Positions 44,898-64,000 of a stretch of 64,000 nt of DNA are shown here, in pieces. The DNA lies in assembly GCA_050084515.1 (NCBI GenBank), contig CM114272.1, positions 8,866,001 through 8,930,000 of the forward strand, given 5' to 3'. This DNA is from Blasia pusilla. Its lineage: Eukaryota; Marchantiophyta; Marchantiopsida; Blasiales. Position 1 is the first letter of the stretch. Each line of letters begins with the position of its first letter. The notes below the pieces were generated by a model. That model was not told the DNA's origin. It saw nothing but the letters and a program-made list of their open reading frames with translations, and ran no database searches. The position numbers and the translations under genes are program-made.

Positions 44898-46022
44898 ACC
44901 ACTACCACTGCTCGCGCTACCCCGTTCTTCCGAACCCTGGAAGAACGCCGGGATGACAAACCTTGTCTCACCCGCTCAAGCACTCAGACTCACCGAGAGT
45001 CTCCCACACGCCTCACTAGCTCACCTATGCTAACATCAATCTCGTGATGACATACCTGGCCTCACGCACACTCAACACTCGGGCTCACCATGAGCCTCCC
45101 AACTGACTCACCTAACCTAGCGACACTCTCTCAGGTCATACATGCGACCCCTACTTGGCAACCGCCGTATATCCACCAACATGCTACACATGAAAAGAAT
45201 CCACACTCGTCACCATCACTGCACCCACCTAGCACCAGCTACTACCCGATACCCAGAACTCTCAATCACACACGACAAGTGCGGGAAAAGGGACTCGAAT
45301 GGGTAACCTGATCACGCCTCCAACTCTCTTTGCACCGTCAACATGCACTCCTCCACATGATATGACAATCTCCGCAACACAACACTCTCCTCGACCAACA
45401 CGTCGATCCTCCCGTCAACAGATGCGGACAACCCGTCGGCATCATGCGCACTGCCCCTCCATCGTCAACTCTCGCAACGCCTTGTCGCGCCCCAAAAACA
45501 TCATGTCACGTCCGTTGTCCAACTATGTCGGTCACTCACCACGTCGACATGCTCCCTGCCACCACGTTGCCCATGGGCAATCGTGTTCGCCGGACCGATC
45601 TCGTCCGTCCTACCACGTTTGCCGCTACAATTCCACCACATCCACTCCTACCACGAAGGAGGGGGCGCGCAGTCGCCGCCCGCCGTCCGCCCGTCCGCCG
45701 TCGTCAGTCCGCGCCCACCGACCTAAATGCCCGTCAGCGTCCCCGGCGGCTGCAGGCCCTAACTTTCTTTTCTTCTCTCTCTCGACACCCTCACTCGCGT
45801 ACACTTGATACTCCACCGCACACTATACTCGACTGCTGTCCCGCGTCAATCCGTACCAGCAAAATCTGAGAAAAATGGACAGCGCTTCCGCCCACGGCCT
45901 TCCAAATAGGAAAATGACAAACACCCGCAACACACGCGTCTCCAGGGGCTCCCGACCAAGGCAACTCGCTTGCCTACCTGCAAACCACGAATTTCCACCA
46001 GCCCCTTGACATCTTTCTCATT
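44898..46022 (-). other. Element C leader between 5' LTR and gag
   Basis: About 1.1 kb of non-coding, C-rich sequence (plus strand) separates the LTR segment from the gag start. I find no clear primer-binding site starting TGG just inside the LTR end. The first inward bases in element sense read ATGAGAAAGATGTCAAGG. The frames at 45299-45869 look like chance. Confidence 0.5.
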
Positions 46023-46499
46023 GAAAATAAAGAGTAGTAAAAACGGCACACCCGGCCTAAAACTCCACTCCTCAATCTACATCGGCATATCGAGCCTCGT
46101 CCACCCTGTGCTATCAAGGAATCCGGACGCTAGCACCCTAGTCCTATCTCACACACATACAAGGGAGGTGCTCCAACGGCCCAACATGAGAAAGATGGCT
46201 TAGGAAAGCCATCTTCTCTTATATAGGGTTGGGAAGAGCCAAAAGGCTCTTCCCCTAAAAATAGCCCTTCCCTTGGTAACTTGTGCGCACAGGTTACCAG
46301 GGGCGGGTGACCTGGTCAACAAGTCAACCGGCTATAAAAGACCTCAACATGAAAGTTGTGAGGAACGACCTTCTTGACACAATGGACCTATCCTCAACCT
46401 CATCTGACACCGTGGGACAAAGTTACACTCAAGATAGTCCGCTGGCTCCTACGCCCTATCCACGATAGATCTCGGCCTATCGGCTACTCAGATGTGACA
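46023..46499 (-). repeat. Element C 5' LTR segment
   Basis: This 477 bp segment matches 37457-37940. In element sense it starts TGTCACATCTGAG and ends CTTTATTTTCA, and contains the TATA box (46218-46228) and the hairpins. It lacks the 137 bp module that precedes the matching segment at the 3' end. At 46500 the sequence is already element B. Confidence 0.82.
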
Positions 46500-47640
46500 A
46501 GTCCAAGGGTGTCTCTCTTGATCTCCCCTGGTGTGTAGATCTCCTCGGGTCTCGCCCCCAGCCACTGCTTCCACCGTCTCAGTAGGCATGGGGCTTACGA
46601 ACGCAACCGTTGTGATCTCATACGGCGCTGCTCAGCCACTCCCAAGTTGAGGATCCATGTCAAGCAGTTCAGTTCCATCGCTTGACCCAAGACATGGCGT
46701 CATGATGCCTCTGACACTGACAGTACTGCCGTCACTCCTATGGGAAATCCCATCGCTCGATCTCTCTCGTCGGCATTGGGCTCCACCAACCGCTGAACCT
46801 AGTCATCCCAAACCAAGCCACGATTGGCCTCCTTGTATGCATAGGAATCGGGAAAACTCACCTAGAGGAGTGTAGGTTCTAAGAGGCTCAGAACCTACAC
46901 TCGCCGCATCCAAGAACACTGTTGGGCCGATCCAGGCACGCACCTGATGAGCACTCGTCACCACCCGTAACCTAGAGTCTCCTAAGATCGGCACATTCTC
47001 CAGAATGTAGGCTGGAGAATGAAATTGGTGCTCATGCAACTGTCGTAAGACCCTCAACATCTCCTAAAATAACCTGGACCAAGTGTCAACCAACCCGCTC
47101 CCTCGTCCAACACTCGATTGGCCCTAACATGGCCAACCGGCAATGACCAAATCAATGGTCCCTACCCGCTCTAAGTCCTGCGCCCCCAGCAGCGAAATAT
47201 CCTTCGGTAGGGAACTCTGGTGCCCCTGTACCGCAGACGTAGACAATAAGTCGGGAAAACGTAGGCATAACTACACCACATGTCGTAGTGAGACGCGCCT
47301 CGCAACATCATCACTCTCCACATACAAGTACTGCTGGACTTGCACTCCTGCTTGCAAAACAACAGCTAACCCGGTGCTAATCCCTCCAAAGAGATCTAAC
47401 ACTCTAATACCCCCCTCCGTGATACACCCCACAATGGGTGTGGTATCCAAGGGTGTCATTGTAGCACTCCCTGCTACCTCAGGCTCCTCAGACCCATCAC
47501 GCTCCGGTGCAAACGCCTCGCTCCATGCGGTCTGCACGTGCTCATCTACCAATCGTCGAAGCTCCTAAGTCGAGCCCCACAACAACACCTCTCCTCCACG
47601 GAATGATGCGGCTACGATAACACTCCTCTTCAATGAAATG
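46500..47640 (-). pseudogene. Element B: DNMT3-like C5-cytosine methyltransferase domain
   Basis: Motif I (IRVLDLFGGISTGLAVVLQAG-like, 47340-47402) is followed by QQYLYVESDDVARR. Motif IV, LVIAGWPC, at about 47110-47145, keeps the catalytic Cys but a stop follows directly. ENVPILGD (motif VI) lies near 46980-47000. The motif VIII region is deleted and replaced by a short perfect inverted repeat (46870-46900). The C-terminal HVLGQAMELNCLTWI is at about 46640-46690. The order and spacing match element C, so the domain was present before the two subfamilies split. Confidence 0.86.
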
Positions 47641-47819
47641 TCAGGAATGGGAGTATTCTCCGCATGGACATGTCCCTCAATCAAATCACTAGGTCAAGTG
47701 ATGGCACTGCTAAATGTTGCTAAGGTCGCCACCTCTCCTCGTCGTCGCTCGATCACTGCACCTGTGAATCGAACGGGTAATGAGCTAAGGCGCCCATCAT
47801 CTGACTTCCATCCTGGTCT

Positions 47820-48660
47820 GTTGGACGCTAACTCCTCCTAGTAATCCAGGGAAAACCCCATCGAGTATAAGAGTGCTCCACCAACCAAGACGTCGTAGGA
47901 CTCTACATTAGTCACTACCGCCTTGGCTCGCACCACGGACTGATATGTAGGATGTCCCCGACGAATCCTCACCACAACCTCATGTCCGGTGATATACCGT
48001 GTGGTACTCGCTCCACCCGAGGATGTCTGTATCCGGAATGGACAATGCTCCACATCGGCTCTCGTCAAGCCCAATCCTCTGAATAACGCTTTCCCCAATA
48101 TCAGGGGTTGCGCTCCTAAATCCAGCAAAACGCGCTGCGGACTAAAAGCTCTACCTCCAGGACTCACCAATTGGAAGACCTCTCCTCAGTTATCCAGCAA
48201 CACAACACTAGGAGAAGCCATGGCATGCTCTATCGCGCATGTAGCGGGCATCTCCGCTATCCTAGCAGCCGTAGCCTGCCATGGATCTGACGTGGACGGC
48301 CCGAGCATCTGCTCCAAGGGCAGGTCCATCACCTCCTCTGCAATCACCTTTGAACGTGATGCAGGAACTCCAACTCCGCGCTCACATAGTGAAGCGGCCA
48401 ACCAAAAAGCCTCGGCGGGCGTACCCCCCAACGTCATAACATCGGAAGCAGAAAATAAAGGAGTGCGGTACACAACAATCGCCGCCCCCAACAACGTGCT
48501 CGACACATGCCCCTCTTGAGCATCAACAATAGGAGTCATCGCACTCGCTTCTCCCATCGCCCTTCGTGCCTGCACACCAACTCTCCAGGAACTTTGATGA
48601 GGACCCATCAATGGGGTTCTCATCGCTTTGGACAACGTGAAAGACTGAGGAAGCCTAGTC
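47820..48660 (-). pseudogene. Element B: linker and aspartic protease
   Basis: The frame 47838-48170 has LLDLGAQPLILGKALFRGLGL, followed by YDVLVGGALLYSMGF. The active-site Ser of DSGA is Leu, as in element C. The linker 48186-48635 has the SKAMRTPLMGP ... HVSSTLLGAA region nearly identical to element A. A stop separates linker and protease near 48188. Confidence 0.8.
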
Positions 48661-48779
48661 TATTTTCTGGCTTCCCTTGGCTGTGGATCCAACTCTGCGG
48701 CTGCTCCACACGTCACAAGTGCGGCGACGTCCATCTGGGCAACCCTGCAATCCAACTAGGATCCTCCTCTGCCTGCTCC

Positions 48780-50200
48780 ATATGATGTCGGTGCCACGGA
48801 TCCGGCATCGGGTAACCTCAATGCCATAGCGGAAATCTGCTCATGTAGTTGCTGTATCTGAGCAGCCATCCCAGCCTCACGTCGGACGTCTCCCTTGACG
48901 CGTCTAGGTGGTGGTACTCTACCTCCTCCACGGGAAGCTCCACCACCCTGTCCGGAAACTCCCGCTCCTCGTCCCCCAACGGGACCACCTTGTGCACAAT
49001 CTCTAGCCCACCCGGACCAGCTACTCGCTCTAGTGCCCTCTCTGGCCCTCGGTCCGGACGTAACTCAGGATGTAAACTGAAACACCTGGCACGTGTATGA
49101 CCATACCTTTGACAATAGTCACATTGATAACCTCCTAGTGCAGCACCATCTCCTCCTCCATGCTGAGGCATACGTCCATGACCCTGACGAGTGCAATCGT
49201 GCTAATGATGGGCTCCACCACATGACCAACAAGTAATAGTAGGCGGCTGCTGCTGAGCCGCATATGAAGGCGCAGGTCTATGTGGCACGGCCTCCCAATA
49301 TCCTCCTTGAGGTCATTGTGCCACAATCGACCTATCTCGGAGTCCACGTTGCTACAAAGGTGGTGTAGCCAATCGTGACTGCTCTCGCCCGGAACCCATG
49401 GTGGCTATGCTCTCCTTCGCCATGTTGCGCTCAATGTTCTCGGCGGTCCCAAAAACATCTCTCAACGTAGGGGAGGTGTTCATAAGAAGCACCCCTCCCG
49501 CACCCGTGTCCGCAGGGTCCGGTCCAACATCGCGTACCACAAATGGATAGCCTGAGCCTCTATCACCCTTGAGTGACGTTGATCAACCGACGCAAGCGAG
49601 TGTAAGCCTCACACAAACTCTCACCTGGGCGCCTCTGGAGGTTGTGGATGCTCCTCAACTTCTCCGTCCGTACCCCTTGGTAGCTCGCCCTCAACTCAGC
49701 AAAGAACTCAACCACCGGGTTGAACCTGGGACGAACCCGACTAGACAGTGCAAGTGCTCTAGTGCGAGTGACCCCTCCTAAAACGTCACTAGTGGAAAAG
49801 GAAGTAGCCTCTCCTGACTCCTCCTCCTCATCTGGGAACGGCTCCGTCCATGACACATAATGTGGGTCATAGTAGAGCCTCCACGCCTCGATCTCACATG
49901 CATATCTCTGAGAGAACTCATGGTAATCGTCCATGGGCGCCCCCTCTAAATGTTGGAATATACCGTTCCATGTCAGAACGGGTTGAACTCTCTAGAGTTC
50001 TCTTTCTTGGGAGTTGCACCAACTCCTAAACTCTGCTATGAAATCGTGCAACTCAATCGTGCCTACTGCACCTAAAAACCTACGCGGTCCTCTATGCGGG
50101 TTGTCCATCTCGTATGCCCAACTAGTAGGACCACTCACAATGTGTGGCAATGTGCTCACAAACTCCTCTACACCTCAATCAGCAATTCACACGCTTTTCT
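48780..50200 (-). pseudogene. Element B: gag with two zinc knuckles
   Basis: The N-terminal gag block (GAVGTIELHDFIAEF-like) lies at about 50020-50110. DDYHEFSQRYACEIEAWRLYYD follows at 49870-49934, and a conserved LRSIHNLQRRPGESLCEAY helix at 49600-49660. Two zinc knuckles are visible: CWSCGGAHH with a stop before its last Cys (about 49195-49235), and CDYCQRYGHTRARC (about 49075-49130). Stops and frameshifts divide the gene. Confidence 0.82.
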
Positions 50201-51154
50201 CCCTAGTGAAGGAGCAGTTCCGCAATCGAGAAGGTATGGTGCGACCCACGAGCAAGACAACAAGTAAAGAATTGCGGGTGCATTGCAAAGAATAAAGGCG
50301 TCATGGCACGATACTCGATCGTCATCGAGCGGCTACCAATCACAACATAGGAGCATGAAATCAAAAATCAAACACCATAGTCGGAGGTCATCTGCCATCA
50401 CTGGTTGATGACGTAACTGCGATGACAGTGGCGGCCAAAACAAAGTACGTCGTGTTGACCCAAGTCAGAGAATCAACGAACGTCGTGGAAGATCCTCCAC
50501 TCCGTAATGGCGGCAATGGCAACCAAAGGGTGGACAACGGACGGTGGACCGTTGACCGTTGATGATGACGGCCGACCGGTGACGGTGATGGTTGACCATT
50601 GATAGTTGACCATTGATAGTGATTGACCATCAACGGCTAACCATTGACGGTGACTATGACAGTGACGACCGCCGCCGGCGTGGCGGCTGGTTTAGGGTTT
50701 GAACAATTTAACCCTAAAAATCGCCTACCAATGGCAGTTCTGCAAGATTGACCATAACTTTTTGCTTGCAACTCCAAATTGCACATTGTTTGTTGCACAC
50801 CGTGTACAGCTTCACAATCTACAAAACGTCAAAAAATATTTAGAATCGGACATTCCAGTAAAAACTGAAGGGGACTCTTGTAAAGCCCAATGTCTCTTTC
50901 TCCTACACAAAATTTGGCAGCGCTTCCGCGCTGATTTCTCCCAACGAAAATGTAAAACCTGCAAAAATACGCTTTCGCGTGCCACTCTTCCACACAAAAA
51001 ATCGGCAAATGAAAAGAACAATCAAAGTAGCCCTTGCTCCGGTGAGCACTCCCATAAGCCGCTGAACGGAGAACATGGTCCCCAACCTGCAAAACAGCGA
51101 GTGACCAGCAAGCTCCCCTATGAAGCTCTCTCACTCTCTCATTCTCTCTTTGTG
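50200..51154 (-). other. Element B leader, with GTTGACCATTGA short repeats
   Basis: Non-coding leader between the B 5' LTR remnant and gag. At about 50535-50670 the motif TTGACCATTGATAG or TTGACCGTTGATG recurs six to eight times in diverged form. No coding function is seen. Confidence 0.5.
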
Positions 51155-51269
51155 AAGTAAGATCCAATCTCTCTCTACACCATCTCACACCATAACTCTC
51201 AAAGGTGTGCACTCTCTCTCATGTCAAACCAAACCCACTCTCCTAATGAGAGGCTTGGGTAGTACTCAC
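51155..51269 (-). repeat. Element B 5' LTR remnant
   Basis: About 115 bp match 33367-33485, the last part of the B LTR segment in element sense. Sequence beyond 51270 does not match, so the rest of the 5' LTR is lost. In element sense the match ends GGATCTTACTTCA, a possible TG..CA-type LTR end. Confidence 0.72.
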
Positions 51270-52678
51270 CTGTAAGTCCTGTGCAAGGATTATTCGAGAA
51301 GCAAGAGTGAGGAAGCACGAGTGAGAACTGGAGCTACTTCACGTTTGTAGGAGGATTGGATCTACTTCTGATATGGACTTACAACTTAATGCAATTTAGA
51401 GTTTAGGAAAACTCAAATGTAGAGCTTATTGGGAAGTAGAAATGTAGCACTTCCTTCTTTCTAGTTGATATACGTGCACAAAAATTAGTCATTACCAAAG
51501 TGTGAGCTCTCATTGCAACAGAAAGTCTAAGCATAGAAGTGAAACTCTAGCATCATTCCAGCATAAAAGTGAAACTTCAACATCATTCTACCATTGTCTA
51601 CAAATAGAAAGAAGTCTACTCAAAGTTACAGGAGCATGAGTAGAGATAAATGAAAATACATCTCCAACCATGTTTGAAGCTTGGCAAGGAATAAAGCGTG
51701 GAAATACTGTTGAAAGTTTTGTTGCGTGTTGCTAGTATATTGTTGCTTGGTCTCGCAGATTAGTGGCTTGTTTAAGTACTAAGCAGAGTAGTATACTCCC
51801 TCAAATATGCTTAGTCCATCAATACACAAAAGTCACGTATACGCGGAAAATATACAACCCGCCCCAAAATTGTGTGTACATAGCAAGATTCTTACACCAA
51901 CTTCCAAAGAGTACTGATGTTAATTTTACCTGCTAAATAAGAGTACTCACTCCACTCGGATTTAGATTATATTATGCATAATAAAAGTGACTCCAAATTT
52001 ACATTATATTATGCATAATCTATATTTATACTATTATCAGAGGAGCAATTTTCAAGTGGCGACACGGGATAGTCCACCACGTGTCCTTCGAACGTAATGC
52101 GTGGCATGGACATTTAGATAGGGGAGCATTCAAATAACATTAAAGTTCAAAATCGGGAATGGGTTGTCTAGGGTTAGGGACCGTGGAGTGGACCGTGCGA
52201 TTGCACGGTCCCCTCACGGGTCCTAACTAGTTATTACTAGAAGGTGACTTCTTCATTTGCAAACAAAACATCTCTTTGATTGACATGTAGCAACCGGGCA
52301 CGAAGAAAATGTTTTCTATTCTAGGGTAGTAAGAAAATGCTTCTCCTTCTACGAACATCAAGAATTTTTTTTGTGTGCAACATAATTAATCCTTACACTC
52401 TCGTGCACGGCACGGACTGCCCGCTAGTAAAGGTGAATCTAGATAGGAATCCAAAGCCATAAAAAACGAATATTTATACCGTTAAATTTTAAATTACAAC
52501 TCAAAAACCTTCTTTCCTAACCAAATAAAATTCTGACGCGTTTCCCATGAATATTTCTTAAGGGTACTTGTATGAAGACACGTGTCAGCAAGGGAGGGAA
52601 TGGACAGAAAACTGCATCCTCCAATTAGATTCCAACTTCTTCCCACTTTACAAGTCTGGCCGCATACTAGGTGAGCTA
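51270..52678. other. Intergenic region between element B and MCM4
   Basis: AT-rich, without recognised genes. It contains the long hairpin at 52174-52226, and a duplicated AAATTTACATTATATTATGCATAAT-like block near 51960-52025. Confidence 0.5.
52174..52226. repeat. Hairpin with stem of about 24 bp and GATT loop
   Basis: GGACCGTGC (52190-52198) pairs perfectly with 52203-52211 around GATT. The pairing continues outward through GAGTG/CCCTC and TTAGGGACCGTG/CACGGGTCCTAA with few mismatches. The structure is isolated between the retroelement and MCM4. Confidence 0.75.
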
Positions 52679-52786
52679 GTTTAACCATGGATTCGACCGC
52701 GCGCTGGACATTGTTCCTTGCCATGGTGAGTTCGTTTAACCATGGATTCTACCGCGCGCTGTACGTTGTTCCTTGCCATGGTGAGC
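52679..52786. repeat. 55 bp tandem duplication upstream of MCM4
   Basis: The unit GTTTAACCATGGATTC followed by ACCGCGCGCTG and TTGTTCCTTGCCATGGTGAG occurs at 52679-52733 and again from 52734, with three or four substitutions. It lies 190-300 bp upstream of the MCM4 ATG and so may be part of the promoter. Confidence 0.85.
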
Positions 52787-52816
52787 GTTGGGCGTGGGAT
52801 GACGTGGACAGAAAAC

Positions 52817-52839
52817 TTGGCGCGGTGAGCGTTCCCGCG
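52817..52839 (+). promoter_or_regulatory. Two E2F-like sites upstream of MCM4
   Basis: TTGGCGCG (52817-52824) and TTCCCGCG (52832-52839) each match the TTSSCGC core of the E2F consensus. They lie about 135-157 bp upstream of the ATG. MCM genes are well-known E2F targets at the G1/S transition, so the placement is sensible. Binding is not shown by sequence alone. Confidence 0.5.
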
Positions 52840-52973
52840 CATTTCACAGGAGCGCCTCTCCCTTTCTTCCCCTCACTGCACAGTTTTTTCGGGGATCGTC
52901 TCGTATCTTTGTGGACTGCGAAACGTTGTGAAATTTTGCGTCCGACTTGAAGGGTGCTTCCGTGACAAGCGCT

Positions 52974-62450
<9,477 letters not shown>

Positions 62451-64000
62451 TCACGGAGGATTTTGTAAAAAAGTCATTTCTTCAATGAATAATTTTACCT
62501 GGGCCATCGTAAATGTCTCAGCTCATTGAAGTCTCACCAACACTTCTCTCTCCCTTCCGGTGATGACCACCAACCTTCCTAGCCTTCTACACAGGCGGAA
62601 ATACATGTGTATAAACAGAGACCCTACCTGGTCCAATCGTGCGTGGCAGTGGACGAATGTGTGGTAGATGAAATCTAGGCGTGTTCGCATATTGTAAATA
62701 CACTAAATTTGATTCCACTTTGAGGATACTATAAAGAGCGTAGTTGAGGAAAATTGTTAGCCGGGGTCCCTCTTGGAAGGAAAGAAATCATGGGTTTTGA
62801 TCTTCGCTCGTGGCGAAGCAAACCGCGCCAGAGTATGCAAGCGTGCAAGTAATCTCCATGGAAAACTAATTTTTGGCACAGTCGACCTCATATTTTATGA
62901 ACAAGTCACCTAGTATTCACTTCGACAGCGACCTGCTATCAAATGCGAGGAAATGCGAACAGCCGTTTACCATCTCTTTCAGAAGTACTTGAATGATGCA
63001 CTTTATGTCATTCCGGGTTCCTGAATCATTATTTTACACTCTGCAAGTATCTACTTTGATAATATCAGCTTTCACCTTCCGGCATTCGTATCAAGTGTCG
63101 TGTTCAGCTCTTTCCCACCCTCATCCCATGGAAAGGCTTCGATTTGGATTTGGATACATGCACATCTGCTGTCCATATTTCACCCATCAGTCAAATTTTG
63201 TCACATGTACTTTTTCCAAGCGTATAATTCTTTCTGTTCCGACAAGTATCGGTATGTTGGCAAAAACCATTTGCTTACGGCGTACAAAAATTCCACCCGT
63301 CTTGTGCTCAAACCATTGTTGAATCTATACCCATAACCTATGTCTTCGAAACAAAAGCATATGCGACAAAAAATTACCGAGTGCCACAGTAACAGAAACA
63401 TCCGTGCAACCTTTCGCTCTCGCTCGTGATAGTTAGATGCTATGTCGGAAAAACCCTAACAGATACATAGATGGGCAGCTATTTCGAATTCATGATACTT
63501 TGAATGAAGGTAGCTATTTCGAATTAAAATCTAATTGTTCCACCGAACGTATCTACACCCGGAGATATGCCAGCATTACTGCAAGATCACATATCGCCTA
63601 CAGTCGGCATAACAGTACGGTGTTTTGAGGTACCGACTCCCACGTCAAGATCTCCGCCACAGAAAACCATCGTCCCTTCACTACTGTACAACGTCCTCCA
63701 CATTCTGGTTCGTTGAGTGCACATTTGCATCTCCTCATAATTTTATGCTACACATGAGTTCAGATCATCACATCCGAAAACTTGCCGGAGGGAAGTACCC
63801 ATCCCCATAACCTTCCCAGCGTGGGGGAAAATCGATCGACACATATGCACAAAAGTGTGGAGACTTTTACAAGCTCACAATGGCATCAGAATCGGAGCTT
63901 CCGAACAAGTATAGTCAAGATGTAGCCCTTGAGTGCCAAACGAGTGCGCTTCATCACGTCTCTCTCTTATCCACCACTTCGTCTTCATCGTTGTCCAGTT
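62451..64000. other. Downstream of MCM4, no gene recognised
   Basis: The first few hundred bases are probably 3' UTR. The rest has only short frames without recognisable similarity and no clear repeats. A gene starting beyond the window cannot be excluded. Confidence 0.45.

Larger units (their letters stand above)
37320..46499 (-). mobile_element. Ty3/gypsy element C with DNMT and PHD domains, nested in element B
   Basis: Minus-strand gypsy relic inserted between the DNMT and RT regions of element B. From right to left it has a 5' LTR segment (46023-46499), leader, gag, protease, methyltransferase, RT, RNase H, integrase and PHD, then a polypurine tract (38079-38091) and the 3' LTR region (37320-38076). 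It is a different subfamily from A and B. The two LTR segments are very similar but not identical, so the insertion is not very recent. No flanking target-site duplication was found. The gene order is complete, but every domain has lesions. Confidence 0.88.
33238..51269 (-). mobile_element. Ty3/gypsy element B with DNMT and PHD domains, interrupted by element C
   Basis: Minus-strand gypsy relic. Reading from the right, there is a fragment of 5' LTR (51155-51269), a leader, gag, protease and methyltransferase down to about 46500. Then comes the inserted element C (46499-37320). From 37319 leftwards B continues with RT, RNase H, integrase and the PHD finger. Aligning B to C shows that B lacks about 128 bp of the DNMT-RT connecting region (equivalent to C 40846-40973) exactly at the junction. 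All domains carry stops or frameshifts. The linker, protease and integrase of B are the closest match to element A. Confidence 0.88.

Noticed and set aside
45299-45869. Overlapping plus-strand frames of 141-169 residues
   Set aside because: They fall in the C-rich antisense strand of the element C leader and show no similarity.

Overview
This is a nuclear window from a plant. The evidence is an intron-rich MCM4 gene with GT-AG introns, two genes for plastid-type proteins (a TRX z/CITRX thioredoxin and a TrmB-type tRNA methyltransferase with a transit-peptide-like N-terminus), a U2 snRNA relative, and degenerate Ty3/gypsy retrotransposons. I cannot name the species. The retroelement type described below, as I recall the literature, points to an early-diverging streptophyte (bryophyte, lycophyte or charophyte-like), but that is inference.

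Layout: 1-4023 holds the 3' part of a plus-strand gypsy element (A). 4024-13958 is mostly non-coding, with several diverged tandem arrays, an AT palindrome and a divergent full-length U2 snRNA copy (7155-7349). 13975-15192 and 20823-21611 are two same-strand paralogues with a conserved SANT/trihelix-like N-terminal block; the second has a broken C-terminus. 25728-26669 (minus) is trmB, with different short tandem arrays on its two sides. 28625-30424 (minus) is TRX z. 33238-51269 is a minus-strand gypsy element (B) interrupted by a second minus-strand gypsy element (C, about 37320-46499). 52974-62450 is MCM4 on the plus strand, about 20 exons. I recognise nothing in 62451-64000.

The most interesting content is the retroelement family. 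The three copies share the order Gag (two zinc knuckles) - aspartic protease - C5-cytosine DNA methyltransferase of DNMT3-like type - RT - RNase H - integrase - C-terminal PHD finger. The methyltransferase motifs (DLFGG..TG, GWPCQ, ENVP, AHRPRLWWTNL, LGQAMDLNCLTW) lie between protease and RT in C and B, and the start of the domain is still present in A. The element thus joins a possible DNA-methylation writer to a possible histone-tail reader on the integrase. All three copies are broken by stops, frameshifts and deletions. The termini are also unusual: a 126-137 bp module starting at the polypurine tract is repeated on both sides of a 484-516 bp promoter-bearing segment.
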